Shown piece after piece: positions 36,186-44,864 of a stretch of DNA of 64,000 nt; position 1 is the stretch's first letter, and each line of letters begins with the position of its first letter. The notes beneath the pieces are model-generated. The model saw only the letters and a program-made list of their open reading frames with translations, was not told the origin of the DNA and made no database searches. Source of the stretch: Chryseobacterium gleum (lineage in GTDB: Bacteria; Bacteroidota; Bacteroidia; Flavobacteriales_D; Crocinitomicaceae); the NCBI GenBank assembly GCA_945882095.1, contig CAMCWF010000001.1, forward strand, positions 1 to 64,000, read 5' to 3'. The position numbers were made by a program, and so were the translations under genes.

Positions 36186-36818
36186 ATGAAAACAAACGCA
36201 ACCCTTCAACCAACGCTTCTCTTGTGCTTATTTCTGTTTTTCCAAATGGATTGTTTCGCTCAAAACTACTTTGTCACCTCGGCAAAAGACACCGTAGCAT
36301 GCAGCCAAATTAATTTTTTCGATACCAATGCGCAAGGAAGAATGATTGACCTTGAATATGTCAACCAAGCAAATGAAACCGTTCGATTGAAGAAGGATGC
36401 CATTCCGGAAATCACAATGCTTTGCCAAGACGGTGCTATCTATTTAAGAATGCCTTTGAATCTAAAAAAACCTGACGGGTATTACCGTTATGGAAAACGT
36501 ATCGTAAGCGGTAAAATCACAGTGGATGTCTTTGACGATGTTCAGACAAGCTACAGGCTCAAACAAAATTTTGATGGATCCTTCAACGGACAAGGGGTGA
36601 TGAAAGAAACCAGGGAAGGCATGTACATGCGACACGTTAAGATGCCCGACGGTACGATTTACGAAGTCTCCGGGCTTGGAGGAATTAAAGCAGTGAAATC
36701 CATCAGGGGTTACATGTTTGAATGTGACCTATACGAAAAAGAATACTTTTCAAATCCCAAATACCAAAGTTGTACCTTCGAAGAAGCAGTCATTGATTAC
36801 AATAAGATGTGCCCTTGA
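36186..36818 (+). CDS. hypothetical exported protein
   Basis: A 210-residue protein with a signal peptide (hydrophobic core TLLLCLFLFFQM, likely cleavage after CFAQ). The mature part has no motif I recognise; it contains a few cysteines (TVACSQ, EITMLCQ, FECDLY, YQSCTF, KMCP) that could form disulfides in the periplasm. It starts 9 bp after nhaA. Presence of the signal peptide and good codon structure make it a real gene; no function can be given. Confidence 0.7.
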   Translation: MKTNATLQPTLLLCLFLFFQMDCFAQNYFVTSAKDTVACSQINFFDTNAQGRMIDLEYVNQANETVRLKKDAIPEITMLCQDGAIYLRMPLNLKKPDGYYRYGKRIVSGKITVDVFDDVQTSYRLKQNFDGSFNGQGVMKETREGMYMRHVKMPDGTIYEVSGLGGIKAVKSIRGYMFECDLYEKEYFSNPKYQSCTFEEAVIDYNKMCP

Positions 36819-36840
36819 TTCCCTTGTAGGCACAAAACGT

Positions 36841-36960
36841 TCAGGAAAAATCTAAATTCACCCTCCCAAGTTGGTTTACCCATCGTTCGGATTTACTTAC
36901 AATGACATCAATCGCTTTCCTTAAGTGATCTAGGTAAAAAAAATCCGATGGAATCTTGTC
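36841..36960 (-). pseudogene. decayed C-terminal gene fragment
   Basis: In the gap before arsR the minus strand holds 39 open codons ending in TGA (36841-36843), bounded upstream by TAA, without any ATG. The peptide looks strongly protein-like (SDFFYLDHLRKAIDV followed by SKSERWVNQLGRVN). I do not recognise the family. It is best read as the last piece of a lost gene. Confidence 0.35.
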
Positions 36961-36981
36961 TTACGCAAGATATTTATCGTA

Positions 36982-36993
36982 ATATTGCAATAT
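36982..36993. promoter_or_regulatory. palindrome upstream of arsR, candidate ArsR operator
   Basis: ATATTGCAATAT is a perfect 12-bp palindrome 11 bp before the arsR start codon, with a related half (CGTAATAT) overlapping to the left. The place fits autorepression by the ArsR-type protein. Confidence 0.45.
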
Positions 36994-37004
36994 AACAATT
37001 TACT

Positions 37005-37331
37005 ATGGGGGCTACCAAGTCCGAACATTTTACAGACAATCAAAATGCAATTGCGCTGCTCGCCAAAGCCTTAGGGCATCCAGCAAGAATAGCGATTTTA
37101 GAATATTTAATGAAGGCAGAGAATTGTATTTGTGGTGACATCGTGAATGAATTGCCATTGGCGCAACCCACCGTGTCTCAACACCTAAAAGAACTTAAAA
37201 ATGCTGGACTCATCAAAGGAAATGTTGAAGGAAATGCAATTTGTTATTGCATAGATGAAGAAGCCTTGATAAAACTTCAATCCTATTTCGCTTCGATTTT
37301 GGGAAAAATAAAACAGAACAAATGCTGCTAA
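37005..37331 (+). CDS. ArsR/SmtB-family metalloregulator
   Basis: A 108-residue winged-helix repressor. The HTH is clear ([32 protein letters not shown], about residues 43-75). A Cys pair ENCICGDI in the alpha-3 position (about 41-43) is the arsenite-binding motif type of ArsR, and a C-terminal KCC could add ligands. It starts the small arsenic-type operon with DUF6428, a membrane peptide and ArsC, and probably represses it from the palindrome upstream. Confidence 0.88.
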   Translation: MGATKSEHFTDNQNAIALLAKALGHPARIAILEYLMKAENCICGDIVNELPLAQPTVSQHLKELKNAGLIKGNVEGNAICYCIDEEALIKLQSYFASILGKIKQNKCC

Positions 37332-37403
37332 CCCATTCAATTTACCAAAATGCAATGATCACAAATCGATTTACAGCTCAATCAATCTTAATAAAACAAT
37401 AAA

Positions 37404-37871
37404 ATGACACTTGAACAAATAAAGAAACACCTAGGCTCAGTTCAAACCTTAACATTTGAGCTTCAAAACGGAACGCTTGTTCCCGAACATTTCCATGTAA
37501 CAGAAGTTGGTGTTGTCACGAAACACTACATTGACTGCGGCGGTACCATCAGGATGGAGAAGGTAGCAAATTTTCAATTATGGGACGCCAATGATTATGA
37601 TCACCGTTTAAAACCAGGAAAATTGCTCAACATCATTAAACTTTCAGAAGAAAAAATAGGCATGGAGAATTTGGAAATTGAAGTTGAATATCAAAGTAAG
37701 ACCATCGGGAAATATGATTTAGGTTTCAATGGGAAAAACTTCATTCTTCTTTCCAAAAAGACAGCCTGTTTGGCCTCTGACAGCTGTGGCATACCAAAAG
37801 AACAATTAAAAGAAAGTGTACCAGAATTACCCACTCAAAATGCTTGCACGCCAGGGAGTGGCTGCTGTTAA
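37404..37871 (+). CDS. DUF6428-type protein of the arsenic operon
   Basis: A 155-residue soluble protein that I take for DUF6428, a family usually found beside ArsR and arsenate reductase. The conserved part is residues about 1-125 (FELQNGTLVPEHFHVTEVGVVTKHYIDCGG). The tail has several cysteines (ACLASDSC, ACTPGSGCC), which suits binding of arsenite or another thiol-reactive ion. The molecular function is unknown. It is 3 bp upstream of a short membrane peptide gene. Confidence 0.75.
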   Translation: MTLEQIKKHLGSVQTLTFELQNGTLVPEHFHVTEVGVVTKHYIDCGGTIRMEKVANFQLWDANDYDHRLKPGKLLNIIKLSEEKIGMENLEIEVEYQSKTIGKYDLGFNGKNFILLSKKTACLASDSCGIPKEQLKESVPELPTQNACTPGSGCC

Positions 37872-37874
37872 CGT

Positions 37875-38030
37875 ATGAAACAAATCATCGCTTATTTAGG
37901 CAGACACAAAAGATTTCTGTTGATCATCCTCGGGATTGTCACCCTTAATTTTGCTTATGGTTTTGATGCAAGATTCACCATCATAAACCTTCTTTGGATA
38001 GCAATCAGCGTACTAAAAATAGACAGATGA
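37875..38030 (+). CDS. small membrane protein, 51 aa
   Basis: A short ORF (MKQIIAYLGRHKRF at the start, ending LKIDR) between the DUF6428 gene and arsC. Two hydrophobic stretches (about residues 14-28 and 35-48) suggest a two-pass membrane peptide. It begins 3 bp after the upstream stop and its stop overlaps the arsC start by 4 nt (ATGA), a layout that speaks for translation as part of the operon. No family is recognised. Confidence 0.6.
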   Translation: MKQIIAYLGRHKRFLLIILGIVTLNFAYGFDARFTIINLLWIAISVLKIDR

Positions 38031-38446
38031 AAAAAGTATTGATTTTATGCACCGGAAACAGTTGTCGAAGTCAGATTGCCGAAGCGTACCTGCGAACTTT
38101 CGCGGGGGAGAAAGCAGAAATTTACAGTGCAGGAGTTGAAACGCACGGGGTGAATCCCCGCGCAATTGCAACCATGTTAGAGGACGGCATTGACCTTTCA
38201 AAACACACTTCAAACAACGTTGAAGAATATTTCAACATAGACTTCGATTTTGTAATCACCGTTTGCGACAATGCAAAGGAACGTTGTCCGTACTTTCCTA
38301 CAAAAGCATTAACGTTCCATCAAAACTTTCCCGATCCTGCAAAGGCAATCGGAACGGAAACTGAAATTTTAGCACAATTTCGCAGCGTGCGAGAAATGAT
38401 AAAAACCTTTTCACGGCGATTCGTGTCCGACCATTTGACGGAATGA
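38027..38446 (+). CDS. arsC: arsenate reductase, low-molecular-weight phosphatase family
   Basis: A 139-residue ArsC of the thioredoxin-coupled, LMW-phosphatase-fold kind. The P-loop CTGNSCRSQIAEA (about residues 8-20) has the catalytic Cys and Arg, and the second pair sits in VCDNAKERCPYFP (about 83-95). It reduces arsenate to arsenite with a cysteine relay. The ATG at 38027 is chosen because the extension up to 37994 lies in the preceding gene. No arsenite efflux gene follows directly. Confidence 0.88.
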   Translation: MKKVLILCTGNSCRSQIAEAYLRTFAGEKAEIYSAGVETHGVNPRAIATMLEDGIDLSKHTSNNVEEYFNIDFDFVITVCDNAKERCPYFPTKALTFHQNFPDPAKAIGTETEILAQFRSVREMIKTFSRRFVSDHLTE

Positions 38447-38533
38447 CGCAGAAGGTTTTAAAACCAAAGTTTTCTTAACGGGAATGTACTCGAAGCAAAT
38501 AGACCTTGCTTTTCCTGTCGAAGCAGCGACCTG

Positions 38534-39697
38534 TTAAAGTGTCCCTCTGTTGTCCTGTTCGCGCTCTATCGCTTCAAACAATGCCTTGAAGTTTCCTTTT
38601 CCGAAAGATTGGGCACCCTTGCGTTGAATAACCTCAAAGAACATTGTTGGTCGGTCCAAAACAGGTTTTGTAAACAACTGAAGCAAATACCCTTCGTCGT
38701 CTCGGTCGATCAAAATGCCATGCGACTTGAGCAATTCAATGTCTTCGTCAATGGCTCCTACCCTTTCCAATAGGTCATCGTAATACGTTTCTGGAACGTA
38801 TAAAAATTCAACACCCCTGTCGCGCATTGCGGACACGGTAGCCACAATGTCATCCGTTGCCACTGCAATGTGCTGAACCCCTGGTCCATTGTAAAAATCG
38901 AGGTATTCCTCAATCTGTGATTTCTTTTTTCCTTCTGCAGGTTCATTGATTGGGAATTTGATGCGGCCATTCCCGTTGCTCATTACCTTCGACATGAGTG
39001 CTGTAAATTCTGTTGAGATGTCATTGTCATCAAAAGAAATGATTTGGGCAAAGCCCATCACTTTTGCATAAAATTCCACCCATTGATTCATTTCGTTCCA
39101 ACCAACATTACCTACCATGTGGTCAATGAACTTAAGACCCACCGGAGCTGGATTGTAGTGGGTTGTCCATTTTCTAAATCCGGGTAAGAAAACCCCCTCA
39201 TAACCTTGTCGTTCAACGAAAATATGTACGGTCTCACCGTAGGTATAGATGCCAGAACGTACCACATACCCATGTTCATCTGCTTCTCTGGTTGGTTCCA
39301 TGTAGGAAACCGCACCTCGTTTGATGGTTTCTTCATAGGCCTTGGTAGCGTCTTCTACCCAAAGCGCAACGACCTTAACGCCATCCCCATGTTTAAGGAT
39401 GTGTGCATTGATTTCACCTGTTTCTGTCAAAGGCGTAGTCAATACCAATCGAATTTTACCTTGTCTTAATACATAAGAAACCCTGTCCTTCATCCCTGTT
39501 TCTAATCCGGCGTACGCTTCCGATTGAAATCCAAATGCCGTTTTGTAATACAGTGCCGATTGTTTTGCATTCCCAACGTATAACTCGACATAATCAGTCC
39601 CTAACAACGGGAGGAAATCTCCCGCCTCGTCAAAGATTTTTTTCATGCTATACTCATAATTGGCAATGTCCTTAAGGTTTTTTATTTCTTCGCTCAT
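38534..39697 (-). CDS. hppD: 4-hydroxyphenylpyruvate dioxygenase
   Basis: A 387-residue Fe(II) enzyme that turns 4-hydroxyphenylpyruvate, from tyrosine, into homogentisate. Two vicinal-oxygen-chelate halves are present; the second holds the metal ligands in VGPGVQHIAVA-like sequence (NGPGVQHIAVATDDI), GYLLQLFTKP and FFEVIQRKGAQSFGKGNFKALFEAIE. It lies 27 bp downstream of hmgA on the same strand, so the two successive steps are co-expressed. Confidence 0.95.
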   Translation of the reverse strand: MSEEIKNLKDIANYEYSMKKIFDEAGDFLPLLGTDYVELYVGNAKQSALYYKTAFGFQSEAYAGLETGMKDRVSYVLRQGKIRLVLTTPLTETGEINAHILKHGDGVKVVALWVEDATKAYEETIKRGAVSYMEPTREADEHGYVVRSGIYTYGETVHIFVERQGYEGVFLPGFRKWTTHYNPAPVGLKFIDHMVGNVGWNEMNQWVEFYAKVMGFAQIISFDDNDISTEFTALMSKVMSNGNGRIKFPINEPAEGKKKSQIEEYLDFYNGPGVQHIAVATDDIVATVSAMRDRGVEFLYVPETYYDDLLERVGAIDEDIELLKSHGILIDRDDEGYLLQLFTKPVLDRPTMFFEVIQRKGAQSFGKGNFKALFEAIEREQDNRGTL

Positions 39698-39724
39698 GCT
39701 GTTTTTTTTACAAAGTTATTTATT

Positions 39725-40882
39725 CTAGTGAATCCAAGATTTTTCATATCCTTCCACTTTCAATCCTAGGGCTTGGGTTGTGAGTTTAAGGGGGCGAAAG
39801 GTATCGATCATCACGGCAAGTTCTTGCGTTTCTGTCTTACCAATGCTTCTTTCATAAGCGCCTGGGTGAGGACCGTGGGGAATTCCCGCAGGATGTAAAG
39901 TGATTTGTCCTTTTTCGATGTTGTTTCTGCTCATAAAATCACCATCCACATAATACAGTACTTCATCAGAATCGATGTTGCTGTGGTTGTAAGGTGCAGG
40001 AATGGAATCCGGATGGTAATCGTACAATCTTGGAACGAACGAGCACATTACAAAACCTGCCGTTTCAAAAGTTTGGTGAACAGGAGGCGGTTGGTGTACC
40101 CTACCGGTGATGGGTTCAAAATCATGTATGGAAAAGGCGTACGGATAATTATAGCCATCCCAACCAATTACATTGAAAGGATGGTGGGCATACACATAGT
40201 TGTAAACCATATCTTGCTTCTTAATTTTGATTAAGAAATCGCCGACTTCGGAATGCGTTTCTAATTCATGCGGGGGACGTATGTCACGTTCACAATATGG
40301 AGAATGCTCCAACAGCTGACCAAACCAATTGCGGTAGCGTTTTGGGGTATACACCGGACTGAAGGATTGAACAATAAAGAGTCGATTGTTTGCATCGTTA
40401 AAATGAATTTGATAAATCATTCCCCTTGGAATCACCAAGTAATCTCCGTAGGCAAAATTGATGTTGCCCAACTGGGTTTTCAACACGCCGCTGCCTTGAT
40501 GTACGAAGAAAACCTCATCGGCATCCGCATTTTTATAAAAGCAATCGGTCATGGAAGCAGTAGGGCCAGCCAATTCGATGTAACAATCTGAATTTACCAA
40601 TAAGGGTGTTCTGCTTTTCAAAAAGTCGGCATTGGGTTCCAATTGAAAACCTTGCAAGGAAAACATCGCTAGGTTCTTATCCACTGCGATTTCTGGAGCA
40701 ACAGATTCTGAACCCAAAATTTCTTTCACCACGGTAGGTGGATGAACGTGGTACAATAGGGAGGACATGCCTTCAAATCCTACAGTTCCAAACAATTGCT
40801 CGTGGTATAATTCACCATTGGGTTGTCTAAAAACCGTGTGTCTCTTTGGTGGAATTTGTCCAAGCTGCTTGTAAAATGGCAT
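39725..40882 (-). CDS. hmgA: homogentisate 1,2-dioxygenase
   Basis: A 385-residue ring-cleaving dioxygenase that opens homogentisate to maleylacetoacetate. Bacteroidota forms are shorter than the human or proteobacterial type. Iron ligands are expected in SFVPRLYDYHPDSIPAPYNHSNIDSDE and in the HPAGIPHGPHPGAYE stretch. It is the first gene of the hmgA-hppD unit and has a consensus promoter upstream. The last pathway steps (maleylacetoacetate isomerase, fumarylacetoacetase) are not in the window. Confidence 0.93.
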   Translation of the reverse strand: MPFYKQLGQIPPKRHTVFRQPNGELYHEQLFGTVGFEGMSSLLYHVHPPTVVKEILGSESVAPEIAVDKNLAMFSLQGFQLEPNADFLKSRTPLLVNSDCYIELAGPTASMTDCFYKNADADEVFFVHQGSGVLKTQLGNINFAYGDYLVIPRGMIYQIHFNDANNRLFIVQSFSPVYTPKRYRNWFGQLLEHSPYCERDIRPPHELETHSEVGDFLIKIKKQDMVYNYVYAHHPFNVIGWDGYNYPYAFSIHDFEPITGRVHQPPPVHQTFETAGFVMCSFVPRLYDYHPDSIPAPYNHSNIDSDEVLYYVDGDFMSRNNIEKGQITLHPAGIPHGPHPGAYERSIGKTETQELAVMIDTFRPLKLTTQALGLKVEGYEKSWIH

Positions 40883-40913
40883 ATGTACTATTTTATGTTA
40901 ATGATTATCCAAC

Positions 40914-40945
40914 CAAAAATACCTCAGTTCAAAGCAACGCCCAAA
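40914..40945 (-). promoter_or_regulatory. promoter of hmgA-hppD
   Basis: On the minus strand TTTG (40942-40945) and TATTTTTG (40914-40921) with a 20-bp spacer match the Bacteroidota consensus, 31 nt before the hmgA start. Confidence 0.6.
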
Positions 40946-40995
40946 TGATTTTAATCAGTTTTTTAAAAAAAAACAATTTTAGAAAAGAACTTACT

Positions 40996-41003
40996 TAAAT
41001 TTG
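40996..41003 (+). promoter_or_regulatory. -7 element of the threonine dehydrogenase gene
   Basis: TAAATTTG matches TAnnTTTG and lies 11 nt before the ATG; no clear -33 TTTG is seen. Confidence 0.45.
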
Positions 41004-41014
41004 TTCTACTCATT

Positions 41015-41953
41015 ATGGCAAAAACAATCATCATAGGCGCATGCGGTCAAATAGGTACCGAGCTCACGTTGGCACTGCGTCAAAAATACGGAAACGATCA
41101 GGTTATCGCGGCAGATTTGAAAGAAACCTGTCCTGAAATCCTCAACGAAGGCCCTTACGTTCAAATGGACATTTTGAACAAGGAATTTGTATGTGAATAC
41201 CTTAAAAACCATGAAATCACTACGGTTTACTTGCTCGCCGCTTTGTTGTCAGCGACCGCTGAGAAAAACCCGGCTTTTGCATGGAAATTAAACATGGAAG
41301 GACTGTTCACCATTTTGGACCTTGCCAAAGAAGGGTTTGTTAAAAAAATCTTTTGGCCCAGTTCGATTGCAGTATTCGGTCCCACCACCCCAGCAGACAA
41401 TACGCCTCAGCACACCATCATGGAACCCTCTACCGTTTACGGAATTTCAAAACAAGCAGGCGAACGTTGGTGCGAATATTATTTCAATACATTTGGCGTG
41501 GATGTCAGGAGCATTCGCTACCCAGGTTTGATTTCCTACAAAAGTTTACCCGGTGGAGGAACGACAGATTACGCGGTCGATATTTTCTACCAAGCAAAAA
41601 AGACTGGGAATTTCGAATGTTTCCTAAAGGAAGACACCGCCCTACCGATGATGTTTATGGAGGATGCCATCCATGCAACCCTGCAACTGATGGATGCCCC
41701 AAGTGAACAAATCAAGATCCGTTCAGCATATAACTTGGCTGGTATCAGCTTCAATCCGAAGACGCTTTCCGATGAAATCAAGAAACACATGCCTGAATTC
41801 GCCATTTCCTATGCGCCCGATTTTAGGCAAGCCATTGCAGACTCTTGGCCGAATTCTATAGACGACAGCTACGCTCAAAAAGATTGGGGATGGCAACACA
41901 AGTATGAATTAGCTGCTTTGGTAGATGTCATGCTGAAAAATGTATCCGTCTAA
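41015..41953 (+). CDS. short-chain L-threonine 3-dehydrogenase (NAD-dependent epimerase family)
   Basis: A 312-residue extended SDR enzyme. The Rossmann motif IIGACGQIGTELTLAL (about residues 5-20), catalytic Ser in FWPSSIAVFG and the YGISK catalytic pair are present. The stretch RYPGLISYKSLPGGGTTDYAVD is the hallmark of UDP-galactose-epimerase-like threonine dehydrogenases known from Cytophaga and Flavobacterium. It oxidises threonine to 2-amino-3-ketobutyrate. It is divergent from hmgA-hppD; a shared amino-acid catabolic theme is possible. Confidence 0.88.
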   Translation: MAKTIIIGACGQIGTELTLALRQKYGNDQVIAADLKETCPEILNEGPYVQMDILNKEFVCEYLKNHEITTVYLLAALLSATAEKNPAFAWKLNMEGLFTILDLAKEGFVKKIFWPSSIAVFGPTTPADNTPQHTIMEPSTVYGISKQAGERWCEYYFNTFGVDVRSIRYPGLISYKSLPGGGTTDYAVDIFYQAKKTGNFECFLKEDTALPMMFMEDAIHATLQLMDAPSEQIKIRSAYNLAGISFNPKTLSDEIKKHMPEFAISYAPDFRQAIADSWPNSIDDSYAQKDWGWQHKYELAALVDVMLKNVSV

Positions 41954-41965
41954 AAAAAAAAAATT

Positions 41966-42035
41966 CATTTTGTTTAATATTTTTTGTGATTTGTTAAACA
42001 CATTTTGTTTAACTTTGTAGCATCATTGTTAAACA
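41966..42035. promoter_or_regulatory. two tandem 35-bp palindromic operator units
   Basis: Units 41966-42000 and 42001-42035 each begin CATTTTGTTTAA and end TTGTTAAACA, with a diverged 13-bp centre. In each, TGTTTAA and TTAAACA form an inverted repeat separated by 16 bp. The second unit contains the -7 box (TAACTTTG, 42010-42017) and the likely transcription start of the sigma-carotenoid cluster, so a bound protein would block the promoter. A MerR/CarH-like regulator is a guess only; none is in the window. Confidence 0.7.
41990..42017 (+). promoter_or_regulatory. promoter of the sigma factor-carotenoid cluster
   Basis: TTTG at 41990-41993 and TAACTTTG at 42010-42017 (16-bp spacer) fit the Bacteroidota -33/-7 elements. 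The start codon is 24 nt after the -7 box. Confidence 0.6.
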
Positions 42036-42041
42036 GAATTT

Positions 42042-42554
42042 ATGTCAACCATAGAATTTAACGAAGCACTAACAGACCTTCAGGGGAATTTACAATCCTT
42101 TGCGTACAATTTCACCAGAAACCAAGAAGATGCTCAAGACCTTACCCAGGAAACTTTGCTGAAGGCGATATCCTACCGAAGTTATTACACGCCCAACACG
42201 AACTTTAAGGCATGGGTTTTTACCATCATGCGAAACATTTTCATCAACCAATACAGGAGAAAAGTTAAGTCGAGAACCATATTTGATTTTTCAAACGACG
42301 GGTATTTGATGGCGAACAACATGAGTACGCATGAATCGCCTTTGGAGCAGATTTCAGTAAAAGATATTTTACAAAAAATCGAAGGTTTGAATGACGAATT
42401 AAGGATTCCTTTCGAGATGCACTTCGAAGGATTCAAATATAAAGAGATAGCAATTCACTTAAATTTGCCAATTGGAACAATTAAGAGCCGTATCTTTATC
42501 GCGCGAAAAAAACTGATGGAACAACTTCCAGGTTATCATTTTTCGGCAAATTAA
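42042..42554 (+). CDS. RNA polymerase ECF-type sigma factor
   Basis: A 170-residue ECF sigma factor. Region 2 (NFTRNQEDAQDLTQETLLKAIS, FKAWVFTIMRNIFINQYRRK) and region 4 (IPFEMHFEGFKYKEIAIHLNLPIGTIKSRI) are complete. No anti-sigma gene is adjacent. It begins the cluster and its stop lies 1 bp before crtI, so it is probably co-transcribed with the carotenoid genes and may control them or its own promoter. Confidence 0.9.
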   Translation: MSTIEFNEALTDLQGNLQSFAYNFTRNQEDAQDLTQETLLKAISYRSYYTPNTNFKAWVFTIMRNIFINQYRRKVKSRTIFDFSNDGYLMANNMSTHESPLEQISVKDILQKIEGLNDELRIPFEMHFEGFKYKEIAIHLNLPIGTIKSRIFIARKKLMEQLPGYHFSAN

Positions 42555-42555
42555 T

Positions 42556-44031
42556 ATGAGCAAAAAGGCAACAGTATTAGGGGCAGGGATTTCCGGATTG
42601 TCCGCAGCGTCGTTTATGGCAAAAGCAGGTTGGGAAGTTACCATACTGGAGAAAAATTCCAGCATTGGAGGCCGCGCCCGACAATTCACAGAAATGGGGT
42701 TTACCTTCGACATGGGTCCAAGCTGGTATTGGATGCCCGATGTATTTGAAAGGTTTTACAACCAGTTTGGGCACACAGCCTCTGACTTTTACGAACTCAA
42801 ACGCTTGGATCCTTCTTACCGCGTTTACTGGCCTGACAAAACCTACACGGACATTCCCGCAGAATTATCCGCCTTGTGCGTTTGGTTCGAATCCCTTGAA
42901 GCCGGTAGCGCAAAAAAACTGGAGGCTTTTTTGGCTGAGGCAAAATATAAGTATGAAGTAGGTATGAAAGATTTGGTATACAAACCCAGCTTGAAACTTA
43001 CAGAATTTGTCGATTTCCGCCTGTTGAAAGGACTTTTTTCAATGGACTTAACAACCTCCTTTTCGAAGTACATCCGAAAGTACTTCTCCCATCCAAAAAT
43101 ACTATCGCTTTTGGAATTCCCTGTGCTGTTTTTAGGTGCTTTGCCTGAAGAAACACCTGCCTTGTATTCCCTTATGAACTATGCTGACATCGAATTGGGG
43201 ACTTGGTACCCAATGGGAGGGATGTATAAATTTATAGAAGCGTTTGAAAAAATTGCCGTTTCGCAAGGGGTTAAAATCATTACCAATGCGGAGGTGGTCG
43301 ACATTGAAAAAACAGGAAAAAATGCAACTGCAGCAGTACTTGCAGATGGTACTCGGTATGAAAGTGATGTATTCATTTCCAGTGCGGATTATCACCACAC
43401 AGACAAAAACATTTTAAAGGATGCGTCCAATTATTCTGATGCCTATTGGGATAAAAAAACGATGGCGCCTTCTTGCTTGATTTATTACATCGGACTGACG
43501 GAACGCGTAAAGAATTTGGAACATCACAACTTGTTTTTTGACAAGAGCCTCGCAGTGCATGGAAAAGAAATTTACAAAACCCCGATTTGGCCAAGCGATC
43601 CTTTGTTTTATATGAGTGTGCCCTCCCTTACAGACCCTACCCTTGCGCCTGAAGGAATGGAAAACCTATTTTTCTTAATTCCGATTGCACCGAATTTACC
43701 AGACAACGAAGAAACGCGTCAACAGTATTTTGAAAAAATTACAGAAAGATTGTTTGAACTCACCGGCAATGACATCCGAGGTAAAATCGCTTACCAAAAA
43801 AGTTATTCGATTACGGATTTTAAGAAAGATTATCACGCCTTCAAAGGAAATGCGTACGGATTGGCAAATACGCTAAACCAAACCGCCATCTTCAAACCCC
43901 GCATCAAAAGCAAACATTTGAAAAACTTCTATTTTACAGGCCAACTTACCGTACCAGGTCCGGGCGTGCCACCGTGCATTGTTTCAGGAGAGGTTGTTGC
44001 GAATGAAATTAATAAAAACTTTCGCCTATGA
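42556..44031 (+). CDS. crtI: phytoene desaturase
   Basis: A 491-residue FAD-dependent desaturase that turns phytoene into lycopene or a related polyene. The dinucleotide motif VLGAGISGLSAASFMAKAG and IGGRARQFTEMGF lie at the N-terminus, and the C-terminal FAD motif (YFTGQLTVPGPGVPPCIVSGE) is typical of CrtI. It overlaps crtB by 4 nt. No cyclase or hydroxylase gene follows, so the end product is not known from this window. Confidence 0.93.
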   Translation: MSKKATVLGAGISGLSAASFMAKAGWEVTILEKNSSIGGRARQFTEMGFTFDMGPSWYWMPDVFERFYNQFGHTASDFYELKRLDPSYRVYWPDKTYTDIPAELSALCVWFESLEAGSAKKLEAFLAEAKYKYEVGMKDLVYKPSLKLTEFVDFRLLKGLFSMDLTTSFSKYIRKYFSHPKILSLLEFPVLFLGALPEETPALYSLMNYADIELGTWYPMGGMYKFIEAFEKIAVSQGVKIITNAEVVDIEKTGKNATAAVLADGTRYESDVFISSADYHHTDKNILKDASNYSDAYWDKKTMAPSCLIYYIGLTERVKNLEHHNLFFDKSLAVHGKEIYKTPIWPSDPLFYMSVPSLTDPTLAPEGMENLFFLIPIAPNLPDNEETRQQYFEKITERLFELTGNDIRGKIAYQKSYSITDFKKDYHAFKGNAYGLANTLNQTAIFKPRIKSKHLKNFYFTGQLTVPGPGVPPCIVSGEVVANEINKNFRL

Positions 44032-44864
44032 AAATGACTTTCGATGAACTGAGTATCGAAATGAGTACACTGACCACAAAGAAATACAGTACCTCTTTCT
44101 CATTAGGAATAAAAACACTGAACAAAGACCTACAAAAACCGATTTATGCAATCTATGGCTTTGTTCGATTTGCTGACGAAATCGTAGACTCATTTCAAGC
44201 ATACGATTCCCTGGTTTTGTTAGAAGATTTCAAAGCGCAAACCTACCGTGCCATTGAACAAAAGATATCCCTCAACCCCATCTTGAATAGCTTTCAATGG
44301 GTGGTAAACAAGTACCAAATTCCGATGGAGTTAATTGAGACCTTTCTCGCTTCCATGGAAATGGACCTTACCGAACATGACTACGACGAAGAAAAATACA
44401 AGCTGTACATTCTTGGTTCTGCGGAGGTTGTTGGCTTAATGTGTTTGAAAGTCTTTGTCTCCGGCGATGAACAAGAATACAACAGACTGAAAGATGCAGC
44501 TATGAAACTTGGTTCTGCCTTTCAAAAAATTAATTTTTTACGCGATTTAAATGCAGATTTCCACCACCTCGGAAGGGTGTATTTCCCTGGAATTGCGATG
44601 GAACATTTTAACGATGAAATAAAAGCATCCATTGAAGTTGACATCGAAAAAGATTTTCAAGAAGGCTTCTTAGGCATTCAACAGTTGCCAAAAAAGGCAC
44701 GCGCTGGGGTATATTTGGCGTATCAATACTATTACAAACTTTTCCTGAAAATTAAAAAAACGTCAGCAGAAGTTATCCTGAACGAACGCATTCGTATACC
44801 GAACAACAAGAAAATCCAAATCCTTCTTGCTTCTTACTTTAAGAATAATTTAAACCTACTATGA
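44028..44864 (+). CDS. crtB: phytoene synthase
   Basis: A 278-residue squalene/phytoene synthase that joins two geranylgeranyl diphosphates into phytoene. The two aspartate-rich motifs are visible (FVRFADEIVDSF near residue 45 and NFLRDLNADFHHLGRVYFP near 170). It overlaps crtI before and idi after by 4 nt each, giving a translationally coupled chain. Confidence 0.93.
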   Translation: MKMTFDELSIEMSTLTTKKYSTSFSLGIKTLNKDLQKPIYAIYGFVRFADEIVDSFQAYDSLVLLEDFKAQTYRAIEQKISLNPILNSFQWVVNKYQIPMELIETFLASMEMDLTEHDYDEEKYKLYILGSAEVVGLMCLKVFVSGDEQEYNRLKDAAMKLGSAFQKINFLRDLNADFHHLGRVYFPGIAMEHFNDEIKASIEVDIEKDFQEGFLGIQQLPKKARAGVYLAYQYYYKLFLKIKKTSAEVILNERIRIPNNKKIQILLASYFKNNLNLL

